Assembly (NCBI RefSeq): GCF_031461075.1
Contig: NZ_JAVKPK010000013.1
Location: forward strand, 1 to 64,000
DNA length: 64,000 nucleotides
Direction: 5' to 3'
Source of the DNA: Methanosarcina baikalica
Lineage (GTDB): Archaea; Halobacteriota; Methanosarcinia; Methanosarcinales; Methanosarcinaceae
Made by a program: the position numbers and the translations under genes. Of the stretch, positions 45,906 through 54,592 are shown in pieces; the stretch's first letter is position 1, and each line of letters begins with the position of its first letter. The notes beneath the pieces were generated by a model, which ran no database searches, was not told the DNA's origin, and worked only from the letters and a program-made list of their open reading frames with translations.

Positions 45906-46212
45906 TATGTTATCACTTCACTGTAATAAACTTTAGTTATTTCTTTGTTGTGTCTAATGACTAATACGAATAAACATATAAATAGTTCGGTATTGAGATT
46001 CTCCAAAAGAGTTTACCATTTTTATAAGCACTAACTTAAAAAAATCTAACTTTTTCGATTTTGATACATATTGACACTATAACTAAATTAGATATTCTCG
46101 CTTAGATTATTTCCAATGTCTGCGTTTCAGGAATTTTTAAATCAAAAATATTTTATATCATGAAAACACACTATCTATATATATTTATAGAGATTCCACA
46201 GACAAGTTCAAT
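45906..46212. promoter_or_regulatory. divergent promoter region
   Basis: A 307-bp spacer between the minus-strand glycosyltransferase and the plus-strand acyltransferase. TATA-like stretches sit at 45972-45983 (AACATATAAATA) and 46170-46190 (CTATATATATTTATAG), facing the two genes respectively. There is no coding sequence or repeat that I can see. Confidence 0.5.
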
Positions 46213-47268
46213 ATGTGTATTGATATTAATAAAAGAGTTCAGTGGTTGGATATTTTAAGAGGATTGACTACTGTACTGGTTGTTATCGGCCATTCAGAAA
46301 TCGGAACATTTTCAAAATATATTTATTGGTTCCATATGCCTCTCTTTTTTGTACTAAGTGGACTTCTCTTCAAATCTTTAAAATATACTAACGAAATAGA
46401 GTCATTTATAAAAAAACGCACATCTCGGTTATTAATACCTTATTTTTCATACCTTATACTTGTTTTTACATTTTGCCAGCTTCCAATTTTAGTTATGCAA
46501 GACACCGATTTTTTACATATATGTACTCATTTTTTAATTGTTTTATTTATAGGCGGCAGGGCAGTTGGCGGATTGTTTGGAGTGTATTGGTTTTTTACTT
46601 GTTTATTAATAACACAAATAATATTTGCAGTTATACATACCAGCATAAAATCAATAAAATATCAATTACTAATTATTTTTGCTCTGTATCTCCTTGCACA
46701 TATTGAAGCAAATTATATAAAAGCTGGGTTTATGAGTATTCCAATACCATGGAATGCTGATGTTTCTATGTTTGCACTTCTTTTCTATGCATTTGGTTTT
46801 TATGCAAAAGATTTATTGGATTTAAAAAGATTAAAATCAATAAAAATATTATCAATTTCAATAAATATGAATGCTGTATGTATAACAGCTATTATCCTTT
46901 CTGTTGTGTTCATTATATTGAACATTAATGGTATAATTGACTATAGCCTAGATCTAAAACATGTAATCTATAATAACATACTATTAGACCTATTTATCCC
47001 TATTATTTTCATATTATCAACAGTCTATATTACACAATTTAATTTACCATACAGTGTGAAAACTGTATTAACTTCTATTGGTACTAACTCGCTGCCCATC
47101 ATTTTTTTACATATACCTATTAAATATTCAATTGACGTAGCTAATCACTTATTTATACATACTAATTCTGGGCTATCTATTATATATATTGTATTAGGCA
47201 TAATTCTCCCATTTTATCTTAATATCTTAATTTTTAGGAAAATTAGTTTTGTCCCATTAACTGGATGA
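46213..47268 (+). CDS. acyltransferase-3 family membrane protein
   Basis: Integral membrane acyltransferase of 351 aa with about ten helices (OafA/fucose-O-acetylase-like). The start RVQWLDILRGLTTVLVVIGH carries the conserved Arg and His of the family; WFHMPLFFVLSGLLFKSLK follows. It probably O-acylates sugars on the outer side or on the lipid-linked unit. A family-1 inverted-repeat element lies right after its stop. It is monocistronic by spacing. Confidence 0.85.
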   Translation: MCIDINKRVQWLDILRGLTTVLVVIGHSEIGTFSKYIYWFHMPLFFVLSGLLFKSLKYTNEIESFIKKRTSRLLIPYFSYLILVFTFCQLPILVMQDTDFLHICTHFLIVLFIGGRAVGGLFGVYWFFTCLLITQIIFAVIHTSIKSIKYQLLIIFALYLLAHIEANYIKAGFMSIPIPWNADVSMFALLFYAFGFYAKDLLDLKRLKSIKILSISINMNAVCITAIILSVVFIILNINGIIDYSLDLKHVIYNNILLDLFIPIIFILSTVYITQFNLPYSVKTVLTSIGTNSLPIIFLHIPIKYSIDVANHLFIHTNSGLSIIYIVLGIILPFYLNILIFRKISFVPLTG

Positions 47269-47288
47269 AATTTCTGGTATTTTTATTT

Positions 47289-47416
47289 AGCTGATCCCAA
47301 AACTCACAATTGCTTCTTTGAATCTTGTATTCTGAATAATCAATCGAGTTTCTGATCATGAAAAATGATTTTGAAACTCTTACTGATTGAAAACAAAATT
47401 GGTTTTGGGATAGGCT
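47289..47416. mobile_element. MITE family 1, complete copy
   Basis: A 128-bp element bounded by AGCTGATCCCAAAAC and GTTTTGGGATAGGCT, imperfect 15-bp inverted repeats (13 of 15 match). It contains CTCACAATTGCTTCTTTGAA and TCTGATCATGAAAAATGATT. Related copies are at 30147 (truncated) and 56331 (degenerate right end). No coding capacity. Confidence 0.75.
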
Positions 47417-47517
47417 CATTATTTTCGGGATAATGGGTCACAAATGTGAGATACCTTTTCTGGATCAAATGATCAGAGTAAAAAGTTCATCTAGTCGAAA
47501 AAAGAAGGCTTTCCGCT

Positions 47518-48621
47518 CTATTTGAAGAGGATATTTAAATGTGACAAAATTGAGTTAAATATATTTGAAAGAATAACTGATACAAATATTGCGGCAATCC
47601 ACAAATAATTACTTCCAGGTAAGATCCCAAAATAGTTGAAAATAAGCTTACTACCAATAAATGCAAATACCAATAAATGGATAAAATACAATTCCAAACT
47701 ACTCCTTCCGATTTTATCTAAAAAGTCTAATAAATAATTATGACGTGTATGTAATGTGTCTAAAAGAATAGAGAGTAAAAAAGTAAGTGAAAAAGAACCT
47801 AACATAAAAGGGTACCAATACAAACCATATAACCATCTGTCATCTGTAGAACAAAAATAATAAATTAAGGCAAGAGCTACAAAGCAAAAAAATGTGAAAA
47901 AAACATGGAGATATATTGAAAATAAATAACTAAAATTATTGTCTCTTTTAATATAAATGTACCCTATTAAGGACCCTATAAAAAAAGCAGGCAATCTTAA
48001 AATCACAATAAGAAGAAAACTAAACTTATTAGCAAAAATAAACGCAGATGCAGTAAGAATGATTGCCAAAGTTAAACATAAAGTAACAATAAATATCAAA
48101 AATCTTAGTTTATTCTTATTTTTTTGAAAATAATTTTCAAAAAATGGAAATATTAAATAACAGAGCAAAATAGCACTTATGAACCAATGAATATTATTAG
48201 TCCTACTAATAAAAAAACTAAATCCTGTGTAATAAATAAAAACAGTACCCAAGTTTGTAATCGGCGTTCCAAATAAATTAATCAAAACAAGATATATACT
48301 AAGAAAGAACCAATAAATAGGCATTATTCTTAAAAATCTACGTTTATAAAAAAAAAGAATTGAAGGTCTTTTTTTATACCAACTGGCCATCAAGCCAAAT
48401 CCTGAAACAAAAAAGAAAATGTCAACCCCAAGATATCCTGTATATTTGATAAATGAACAAAAATATGATAAAAATCCAATTTTTCCAAAATTAATTCCTG
48501 AATGATAAAAAACAATCCATAATATGGCTATTCCCATTAAAGAATTTCTATATAAGCTAATAAAATCAGATTTTTCCATCTTTTTAATTTCAGAATTTAA
48601 ATTGGAAAAAATATCAAACAT
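47518..48621 (-). CDS. acyltransferase-3 family membrane protein
   Basis: Second OafA-like acyltransferase, 367 aa, with about ten membrane helices. The Arg and His of the family appear in YRNSLMGIAILWIVFYHSG, then GYLGVDIFFFVSGFGLMASW and RRFLRIMPIYWFF. It differs from the copy at 46213, so the two probably modify different positions. It lies between a family-1 and a family-2 inverted-repeat element in an otherwise decayed region. Confidence 0.87.
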   Translation of the reverse strand: MFDIFSNLNSEIKKMEKSDFISLYRNSLMGIAILWIVFYHSGINFGKIGFLSYFCSFIKYTGYLGVDIFFFVSGFGLMASWYKKRPSILFFYKRRFLRIMPIYWFFLSIYLVLINLFGTPITNLGTVFIYYTGFSFFISRTNNIHWFISAILLCYLIFPFFENYFQKNKNKLRFLIFIVTLCLTLAIILTASAFIFANKFSFLLIVILRLPAFFIGSLIGYIYIKRDNNFSYLFSIYLHVFFTFFCFVALALIYYFCSTDDRWLYGLYWYPFMLGSFSLTFLLSILLDTLHTRHNYLLDFLDKIGRSSLELYFIHLLVFAFIGSKLIFNYFGILPGSNYLWIAAIFVSVILSNIFNSILSHLNILFK

Positions 48622-48654
48622 ATATTACCTCGAATTTGATAAATGTGTATATTT

Positions 48655-48768
48655 GGTCTTGTCCGTGAGTTATTGATCAACTCTGAAAAAAAGAGTACAT
48701 TCTCCGTGGTTGAGAAAAATGTAGAGAAATTCTTGTGCTTACTGTTTTCAATAACTCACCCCACGACC
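48655..48768. mobile_element. MITE family 2, copy 1
   Basis: A 114-bp element with imperfect inverted ends: GGTCTTGTCCGTGAGTTATT on the left and AATAACTCACCCCACGACC on the right. The same element recurs at 50632 in reverse orientation and at 63522. The shared core is GTGAGTTATTGA at each end. No coding capacity. Confidence 0.75.
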
Positions 48769-48807
48769 GTATATTTTATAATGCTTAAACTGATTGATGG
48801 TCCCTCT

Positions 48808-48960
48808 TTATCCGATTGATGTTTTAAAACACTTAAATTTCATCAGTTCCTCAAAAGTCCATTTTGACTCAGTAATTCCTGCTTCTCTTGCAGGTGTATT
48901 TTTGCACTCAACCCCTCTTTCATCTCTGTACCTTAATCCTCCATGACCTCTACAGAAGTT
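48808..48960 (-). pseudogene. C-terminal transposase remnant
   Basis: A minus-strand open stretch reads FCRGHGGLRYRDERGVECK, then TPAREAGITESKWTFEELM and KFKCFKTSIG before TAA. The TPA plus W-T-F-E-E-L pattern is, as I recall, the usual end of a DDE-type transposase family common in Methanosarcina. The catalytic part is gone. It lies between a family-2 element and repeat unit B. Confidence 0.55.
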
Positions 48961-48997
48961 AAAATGTGTACAATATAACCTCATTTGATACTCTAAC

Positions 48998-49545
48998 CAT
49001 TTTTTTCATTTTTCCGATTGATTTTGTGCCTATACAATGCGTTTTTTCTAAATAATTACTGTATTAATTAGTAAAATCTGTCAAATTCGGGTTTTAAGGA
49101 TGAAATTAAATAGAAAAATCACTCGATTATGGAATTGTGTTATTATTACTATATAATATTTCTTACTATTTAACCCTGTTATCTTTATACAGTTATACAA
49201 TGTAGTTCTTTTTATAATTTAAAATGTCTATTCGCTAGAATACACAATTGTCTTCTATAGTCTTCCAGACTAAACAACTGCGGTTATATCTTTATTAAGA
49301 ACTCGGATAAAAGAATAAGGCATTATGACGCTTCTTTTATTCGTTTTTGAGCGTAATTATTTGCATATTGAACTTTGGACTAATATTTAAACTATTTATG
49401 TTGTATATTTTAATTTATTTATCATGTTATCTTTGTAATTAATTTATTAATATTTGAGATCACATCCGTGAAACCCTCTCTTAAATTTCACTAATTAGCT
49501 TTAGAAAAGAGATTCTGCAATTATGAAGGACACGAGATCGACTTA
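48998..49545 (+). repeat. long direct repeat unit B, copy 2
   Basis: It aligns with 31049-31600 over nearly its full length, in the same orientation. It lies 80 bp upstream of a broken sugar-dehydratase gene, mirroring the position of copy 1 before the active glycosyltransferase gene. It lacks the long ATTA tract of copy 1. Confidence 0.8.
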
Positions 49546-49625
49546 ATAATTGGTTTTTATGTTCTCTTTATATCTATTTCATATTTTCTTATCCCCAAAC
49601 TTTTAATCTTTCAAAAAGTGATTTT

Positions 49626-49981
49626 ATGAATCTGATAAAAGGAAAAAGAATATTAATTACAGGCGGTACAGGCCTCTTTTGGAAATGCTTTTATTGATTT
49701 TTCAAAGGATTGTGATATAAAATTCGTTGTTTTCAGCAGGGATGAAAAAAAGCAACATGATATGTTTGTTGAAATAAATGATAATAACATCGAGTATGTT
49801 GTAGACGACATCCGAGATAAGAGCAGGGTTTTAAAGCATTTCAAAGATGTAGATTATGTAATGCATGCTGCTGCTTTGAAGCATGTTCCAACAGGTGAAC
49901 AATTTCCTGAAGAGGTTATTAACACCAACGTTCTCGGTACAAAAAATGTTATTGAAGCGGTCGAAGAGTGCAGTGTTGAAA
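49626..49981 (+). pseudogene. truncated UDP-GlcNAc 4,6-dehydratase-like gene
   Basis: The 5' part of an inverting dehydratase of the PseB/CapD group. It reads LIKGKRILITGGTG, then one extra base near 49673 shifts the frame, then FGNAFIDFSKD, FVVFSRDEKKQHDMFVEI, YVMHAAALKHVPTGEQFPEE and NTNVLGTKNVIEAVEECSVE. Coding similarity ends at about 49981, where the sequence runs directly into the opposite-strand remnant of gmd. About two thirds of the enzyme, including its catalytic Lys region, is missing. Confidence 0.85.
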
Positions 49982-50094
49982 GAAGAAGATCGACGCTTGA
50001 TTCCATGTACAATATATCCTTTATAAAGTAAGAATTCAGCAAGATAGGCACCGTCTTGACCGGTAATTCCTGTTATTAATGCAACTTTAGGCAA
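49972..50094 (-). pseudogene. gmd: truncated GDP-mannose 4,6-dehydratase
   Basis: The first 41 codons of Gmd are perfect: KVALITGITGQDGAYLAEFL, KGYIVHGIKRRSSSFNT. Similarity ends exactly there, and the sequence continues into the opposite-strand dehydratase fragment. The whole catalytic domain is absent. Confidence 0.88.
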
Positions 50095-50122
50095 AATTCT
50101 TTACCCCTTCATTTTAAAAAGT

Positions 50123-50353
50123 CTATAGGCTCATTTTTATGATCTCTGGCTTAATGTAGCGTCCAAAGCAAAATGTCGTATAAAATCGATTGAATCTATT
50201 CACAATCGTTAAATATTTGAGGATTGACGCGACACTAGTGCCGAGAACAATTGCAATCGTCATATTTTTTCCGTGTCCTTGCCGTGAAGTTCTTTCAAAC
50301 TTTATTAAATTTTTAGTGGATCCCCCTTTGCAGCTACTTAAATTATCTGATTC
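50123..50353 (-). other. open stretch of 76 codons, unknown
   Basis: A minus-strand frame without an early start codon contains ERTSRQGHGKNMTIAIVLG and TSVASILKYLTIVNRFNRFY. It partly overlaps repeat unit A copy 2, whose other copy does not keep the frame open. The first ATG (within KNMTIA) would leave about 40 codons. It is either a remnant of a lost gene or chance. Confidence 0.25.
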
Positions 50354-50578
50354 TCAATTATTGTCTATCGACTTGCTTTTCCTCATTATTCTCTTTTAAT
50401 TCCAGATTTTGCTTTGTTTCTATATAAAAAACTTTCATAATTACATTAACACTATATTTGCTCAGATGGATCTTAAACTTTATACATTTTTAGAACCCGT
50501 ACTAAAAAAATACCTGTTTTAAGGGTAAAAATATGAAACTATGAATCTTGGGGAAACTGTCCACACATTCAATAAATT
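50326..50578 (+). repeat. long direct repeat unit A, copy 2
   Basis: It aligns with 30226-30475 in the same orientation. Both copies carry TACTTAAATTATCTGATT at the left, CTCATTATTCTCTTTT in the middle and CAATAAATT at the right. Here it follows the broken sugar genes; the other copy follows the broken wecB. Confidence 0.8.
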
Positions 50579-50631
50579 CAAAAACAAAATTTTTTGGGTT
50601 TGTTCAATAGATTCCAGGTGTATTTAGTTTG

Positions 50632-50746
50632 GGCAGTGGGCGTGAGTTATTGAAAACCATAAGCAGAAGGATTTATCTATAATTTATTCAAATGTGGAGG
50701 GTGTACTTGCTTTTTCGGAATTAATCAATGACTCATGGACACGACC
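50632..50746. mobile_element. MITE family 2, copy 2 (reverse orientation)
   Basis: It reads GTGGGCGTGAGTTATTGAAA at the left and AATCAATGACTCATGGACAC at the right, matching the reverse complement of the copy at 48655. The interior also follows it (CATAAGCAGAAGGATTTATC versus CAGTAAGCACAAGAATTTCT). Confidence 0.75.
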
Positions 50747-51041
50747 TTAGTTTAAGTCATCAAAAAAAGGGTTTATTCTGGATTTCCAGCAAAAGGCCGG
50801 TAAGATAATTTCTTCGAAAAGAGTTCACAGGCTGCGAGGACTTTCCCCTTGCGGCACTATTAAGAATAATGAAAGACTAATTTTCTTCGTAATTATATAT
50901 AATTTTATCCATGCGTGTTCTTTTAGATGGGTATTTATATCTTAAAATCACTTCATCCCAAAAAATTAGTCCGGTTATATAAGTTAACAAGGATTTTTTA
51001 ATGACCTTGACGGTGATTCTACGCTTCAAAATATAATTCAA

Positions 51042-51344
51042 ATGTATTACGTGAACGGCTCGACTAAAAATCCTTTCAGACACAGCCTGACTGCTCTGTT
51101 AAATACTTTCAAAAATATGGAGTTTAATAAGCCTCTGTATTGTTTTACCCTGCCGGGTTTGGTTCTCAGCACAGCGGGGTTATACATGGGTCTCAGTTTT
51201 TTACAAACTTTTTACCTTGGTGAAAGCCTTAATTTCGGGCCGACTGTTTTGATGGTCCTGCTAACCTTCGTAGGAATAGGTATGGCTTTTACCGGAATTT
51301 TGCTTAATTCGATATCAGGTTTGTTCAGACATCTTAAGGAATAA
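51042..51344 (+). pseudogene. C-terminal fragment of a family-2 glycosyltransferase
   Basis: About 100 codons match the membrane-helix end of GT2 enzymes: STKNPFRHSLTALLNTFKNM, FTLPGLVLSTAGLYMGL and FGPTVLMVLLTFVGIGMAFT. The catalytic GT2 domain is entirely missing; upstream frames are broken. The ATG at 51042 is probably internal. It marks the right edge of the polysaccharide region. Confidence 0.75.
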
Positions 51345-51540
51345 AATCAGATTGTAAGTAACAGTTGTTGTTCGGATCTCCGTTTTTACTTTAGGCTTTT
51401 TACACTTTCAATATTTTGAGTGTATTCTTGCAGGCACTCCAAACCTTGTTTCCTGAGGACGCACTATCTCGTGTACTAGCCGCGGCAAAAAAATAAACAA
51501 AAGTAAATAAACGTGCTTATTCTTTCAAAGCACACTCATT

Positions 51541-51888
51541 TTATTTCAGCAGCTTCAGGGCTTCCCTGCACGCAGCTACAGCCGGAGCTCCTGAGGTGAT
51601 AAAGATAACGTCCATTGTTTCCATAATTTCTTCTTTGGTTACCCCATGGTTCAGGGCACTTTTCATCTGCGCTACTGTACAGGACTCACACTGTTTCGAT
51701 GCCACAACCGCAAGAGCCATAAGGATCTTTGTCTTTGCAGGCAGGGCTCCATCAGATAACAGTTTTCCATCGCATCGCCTGTACTTCCCAAGAAATTCAG
51801 GATCAAGTTCCTCAAGAGTTTCCAGGATATGGGGCTTGAATCCCATTTTTTTTCCTATACTTTCCACTACTTCCTTATGCTCTGTCAA
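51541..51888 (-). CDS. carboxymuconolactone decarboxylase / AhpD-like protein
   Basis: Small helical protein of 115 aa of the CMD/AhpD-like family. The redox pair appears in VVASKQCESCTVAQMKSALN, with the His nine residues after the second Cys at the start of HGVTKEEIMETMDVIFI. Family members act as alkylhydroperoxidase partners or peroxiredoxin-like thiol enzymes. It sits on the minus strand near small zinc and iron proteins, so an oxidative-stress role fits. Confidence 0.88.
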   Translation of the reverse strand: MTEHKEVVESIGKKMGFKPHILETLEELDPEFLGKYRRCDGKLLSDGALPAKTKILMALAVVASKQCESCTVAQMKSALNHGVTKEEIMETMDVIFITSGAPAVAACREALKLLK

Positions 51889-52100
51889 ATTTCTGGCCTC
51901 CGATTCTTAACTATTATTATTCTTTAGTTGTTATATTTGTAACTGGACATCTAACTAATTCAATACATGTTCCTAATTCAATTATATATTCCTCAGATAG
52001 GGAATATTATTCTGTGGCTGTTCTGGCTTTTGCTTCCTACTGCTCATACATCGGGCAAAGAAAAATATTCTTCAGTTAAATGTATATGCAAGCAGTGGAA

Positions 52101-52322
52101 TTAGACGCAGAAATCCTCTCCAAGAATAGAGTCAATGCACTCACGACACATCATCCTTGGAAGATCTTTCTTCAGATTAAGATGGGGCAACGGGTATCCC
52201 CCTTTCATGGGAAACTCCACCTGCTTGATATGCTCCATGCAGAGGCCTTTCCCGCAAACAATGCATATGCCTACGGCTTCATTCTCTTTACTTTTCTCAA
52301 GGCAATCGTAACATTTCAGCAT
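52101..52322 (-). CDS. DUF2180 family small zinc-ribbon-like protein
   Basis: 73 aa with paired cysteines: KCYDCLEKSKENEAVGICI, VCGKGLCMEHIK and MMCRECIDSI. The Cys/His spacing fits a metal site. It lies 9 bp after the next paralogue on the same strand, forming a coupled pair. Methanosarcina genomes carry several such proteins; the function is unknown to me. Confidence 0.8.
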   Translation of the reverse strand: MLKCYDCLEKSKENEAVGICIVCGKGLCMEHIKQVEFPMKGGYPLPHLNLKKDLPRMMCRECIDSILGEDFCV

Positions 52323-52331
52323 ATGACCACC

Positions 52332-52562
52332 TCAACAAACTTCATTAAACAGGCAGTTTTCTTTCAGGGCTTCATGGCAGGGAATGCAGACAATCCGTTT
52401 GATATGTTCAACGTCGGGCTTCAGCTCGATAGGATAGTCTCCTTCCCATGCAGGTGTTTCCTCATGAATAAGGTGTTCTTTGCAAACTCCTCTCCCACAG
52501 ACAATGCAAATCGCAACAGCATCAGTATTTTTACCTTCTCTGGCGCATTCGTAACATTTCAT
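52332..52562 (-). CDS. DUF2180 family small zinc-ribbon-like protein, paralogue
   Basis: 76 aa with the same layout as its neighbour: KCYECAREGKNTDAVAICI, VCGRGVCKEHLIHEE and RIVCIPCHEALK. The first 35 residues of the two are nearly identical in pattern, and the C-terminal parts differ, pointing to an old tandem duplication. The ATG follows AGGTCGAACA. Confidence 0.82.
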   Translation of the reverse strand: MKCYECAREGKNTDAVAICIVCGRGVCKEHLIHEETPAWEGDYPIELKPDVEHIKRIVCIPCHEALKENCLFNEVC

Positions 52563-52653
52563 TGTTCGACCTCTAAAAAAGTATTTCTTTACCTCATGTC
52601 AGGTTTGAAAGTGCTATGTACGTAAATTTCATAAATAAGACTCAACTAATATT

Positions 52654-52842
52654 TCACTTCTCTTCTATAAGAGTCATATCTTCTCCACAACAAACAAGAG
52701 TTCCGCCTCCTACTTTTTCTACGATAACTTCATTGCCGCAAATCTCGCAGCGGTATTTTTCCCCTTTAGCAGATACACCCATAGCCAGCTCACCTCCTTT
52801 CACCGAATTTAGCTCTCCAGGCAGTTTAAGGGCTTCCTTCAT
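52654..52842 (-). CDS. desulforedoxin-domain protein
   Basis: 62 aa. The C-terminal half is a desulforedoxin-type iron site: KYRCEICGNEVIVEKVGGGT followed by LVCCGEDM, with C-x2-C and C-C pairs. The N-terminal half (KEALKLPGELNSVKGGELAM) is not part of the classical domain. The second, catalytic iron domain of desulfoferrodoxin is absent. It probably carries electrons. The neighbourhood (CMD and zinc proteins) suggests redox stress. Confidence 0.83.
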   Translation of the reverse strand: MKEALKLPGELNSVKGGELAMGVSAKGEKYRCEICGNEVIVEKVGGGTLVCCGEDMTLIEEK

Positions 52843-52870
52843 TTTTGATTTAACTTTCCGTTTTTATTAA

Positions 52871-53507
52871 TACTTATATAACAACCTTTCTTTGTATATA
52901 ATTGTAAGGATTTTTCAAACACAATATGATTTTTCCTAATCTTAAGACATCTATTTGAATTTATTGTTTATTTTTTGCCTGAGTTCAGCCACCTTTTCTT
53001 TTAATATCCCCATTTTCTTTTTGCTCATATCTACAGGTAATTCTTGCCGGAAATACCTGAAAATTTTCTGCACCCATCGTTTTCCAATATAAATCTTTTC
53101 CCTGTTTCAGCAAAAAGATTCATTTCAAAAAAGTTACCTTTTCTTTTTCCTGCTCTGGACAAACGATATTTATAATGGATTTTTAAAATGTATTTTTCTC
53201 GAAAAGGTTTTTAAAGATTGATTATTTCTTTTGAATGGATCCGGCTTGAAAAGCACTCCATTATGAAGCACAGATAAACATTCATGAAGTATAGATAAAT
53301 ATTCTATTTTATCATTCGGGTTATATATAACTCGTTTAATATAGTTAATTATATATAGATTCTTAAATACTGTTATGTGAATTTAGTTCAAGGTTATAAT
53401 TAATATCTATTGTAACAGATATTAATTATTATTCAAAATAAATATATTTTTGGGGACTAAAAAATGGACCCATTTTACCTTTAAATAGTAACCAGGAGTA
53501 ATTTGAG
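52871..53507. promoter_or_regulatory. upstream region of mer
   Basis: About 640 bp without a gene. A TATA-like box TTATATATAA lies at 53331-53340, with a second AT-rich box around 53347-53357, about 150-170 bp before the mer ATG; this implies a long 5' untranslated leader. GGAGTAAT lies just before the ATG as the ribosome-binding site. I see no riboswitch. Confidence 0.5.
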
Positions 53508-54494
53508 ATGAAGTTCGGAATCGAATTTGTGCCTAGCGATCCTGCCTTAAAGATCGCATATTACGCAAAGCTTTCAGAACAGCAGGGATTCGACTATGTC
53601 TGGATCACTGATCACTACAACAACCGTGATGTATACTCTACTCTTGCCGTTCTCGCTCTGAACACCAACAGTATCAAGATCGGTTCCGGAGTTACAAATT
53701 CTTATACCAGGAACCCTGCAATTACGGCTTCCAGTATTGCTTCAATTGCCGAAATTTCAGGTGGCAGAGCAATTCTCGGTCTCGGGCCTGGAGACAAGGC
53801 AACCTTTGATGCTATGGGCATTGCATGGGAAAAACCTCTTGCAACTACCAAAGAAACAATCCAGGCAATCAGAAGTTTCCTCGCAGGTCAGAAAGTCTCC
53901 ATGGATGGAGAAATGGTGAAGTTCGCAGGTGCCAAGCTTGCTTTCAAAGCTGGAAACGTCCCGATCTACATGGGTGCCCAGGGCCCCAAGATGCTCGAAC
54001 TTGCCGGTGAGGTTGCAGACGGTGTCCTTATTAATGCTTCCCACCCGAAGGACTTCGAGGTTGCTGTCGAACAAATTAGGAAAGGAGCCGAAAAAATTGG
54101 CCGTGATCCCAGCGAAGTCGATGTTACAGCATATGCCTGTTTCTCAATTGACAAGGACCCTGTAAAGGCAGTCAATGCTGCAAAAGTAGTGGTTGCTTTC
54201 ATTGTCGCAGGCTCCCCTGACCTTGTTCTCGAACGTCATGGAGTTCCGGTCGAAGCTAAGAGCCAGATCGGTGCAGCCATTGCTAAGGGAGACTTCGGAG
54301 CCCTTATGGGAGGACTTGTTACTCCACAAATGATTGAAGCCTTTGCCATCTGCGGAACTCCAGAGGACTGCATGAAGAGGATCAAAGACCTTGAAGCAAT
54401 CGGAGTTACCCAGATTGTTGCCGGATCTCCGATCGGCCCTGACAAAGAAAAAGCAATAAAGCTTATAGGTAAAGAGATCATTGCAAAGATGTAA
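53508..54494 (+). CDS. mer: 5,10-methylenetetrahydromethanopterin reductase
   Basis: F420-dependent reductase of the one-carbon pathway; it converts methylene-H4MPT (or H4SPT) to methyl. The 328 residues form a luciferase-like barrel: KFGIEFVPSDPALKIAYYAK, YVWITDHYNNRDVYSTLAVL, GSGVTNSYTRNPAITASSIA and GLGPGDKATFDAMGI are diagnostic. Codon use is strongly biased to GC-ending and common codons, as for a highly expressed gene. fpoF follows 98 bp later on the same strand, so the F420-using steps of the two proteins are linked. Confidence 0.97.
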   Translation: MKFGIEFVPSDPALKIAYYAKLSEQQGFDYVWITDHYNNRDVYSTLAVLALNTNSIKIGSGVTNSYTRNPAITASSIASIAEISGGRAILGLGPGDKATFDAMGIAWEKPLATTKETIQAIRSFLAGQKVSMDGEMVKFAGAKLAFKAGNVPIYMGAQGPKMLELAGEVADGVLINASHPKDFEVAVEQIRKGAEKIGRDPSEVDVTAYACFSIDKDPVKAVNAAKVVVAFIVAGSPDLVLERHGVPVEAKSQIGAAIAKGDFGALMGGLVTPQMIEAFAICGTPEDCMKRIKDLEAIGVTQIVAGSPIGPDKEKAIKLIGKEIIAKM

Positions 54495-54592
54495 TTTTAT
54501 TACATCCTGCATAATATTTTTATCTTACTATTATATTTTTCAAAAACATCTTGTCTGTAAGGCAAGCACATCAAGGCATTGGAGGTAACTAA

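Noticed and set aside
50190..50399. Plus-strand frame with hydrophobic C-terminus (MNLFTIVKYLRID...)
   Set aside because: It covers repeat unit A and the opposite strand looks at least as protein-like; no binding site or homology recognised.
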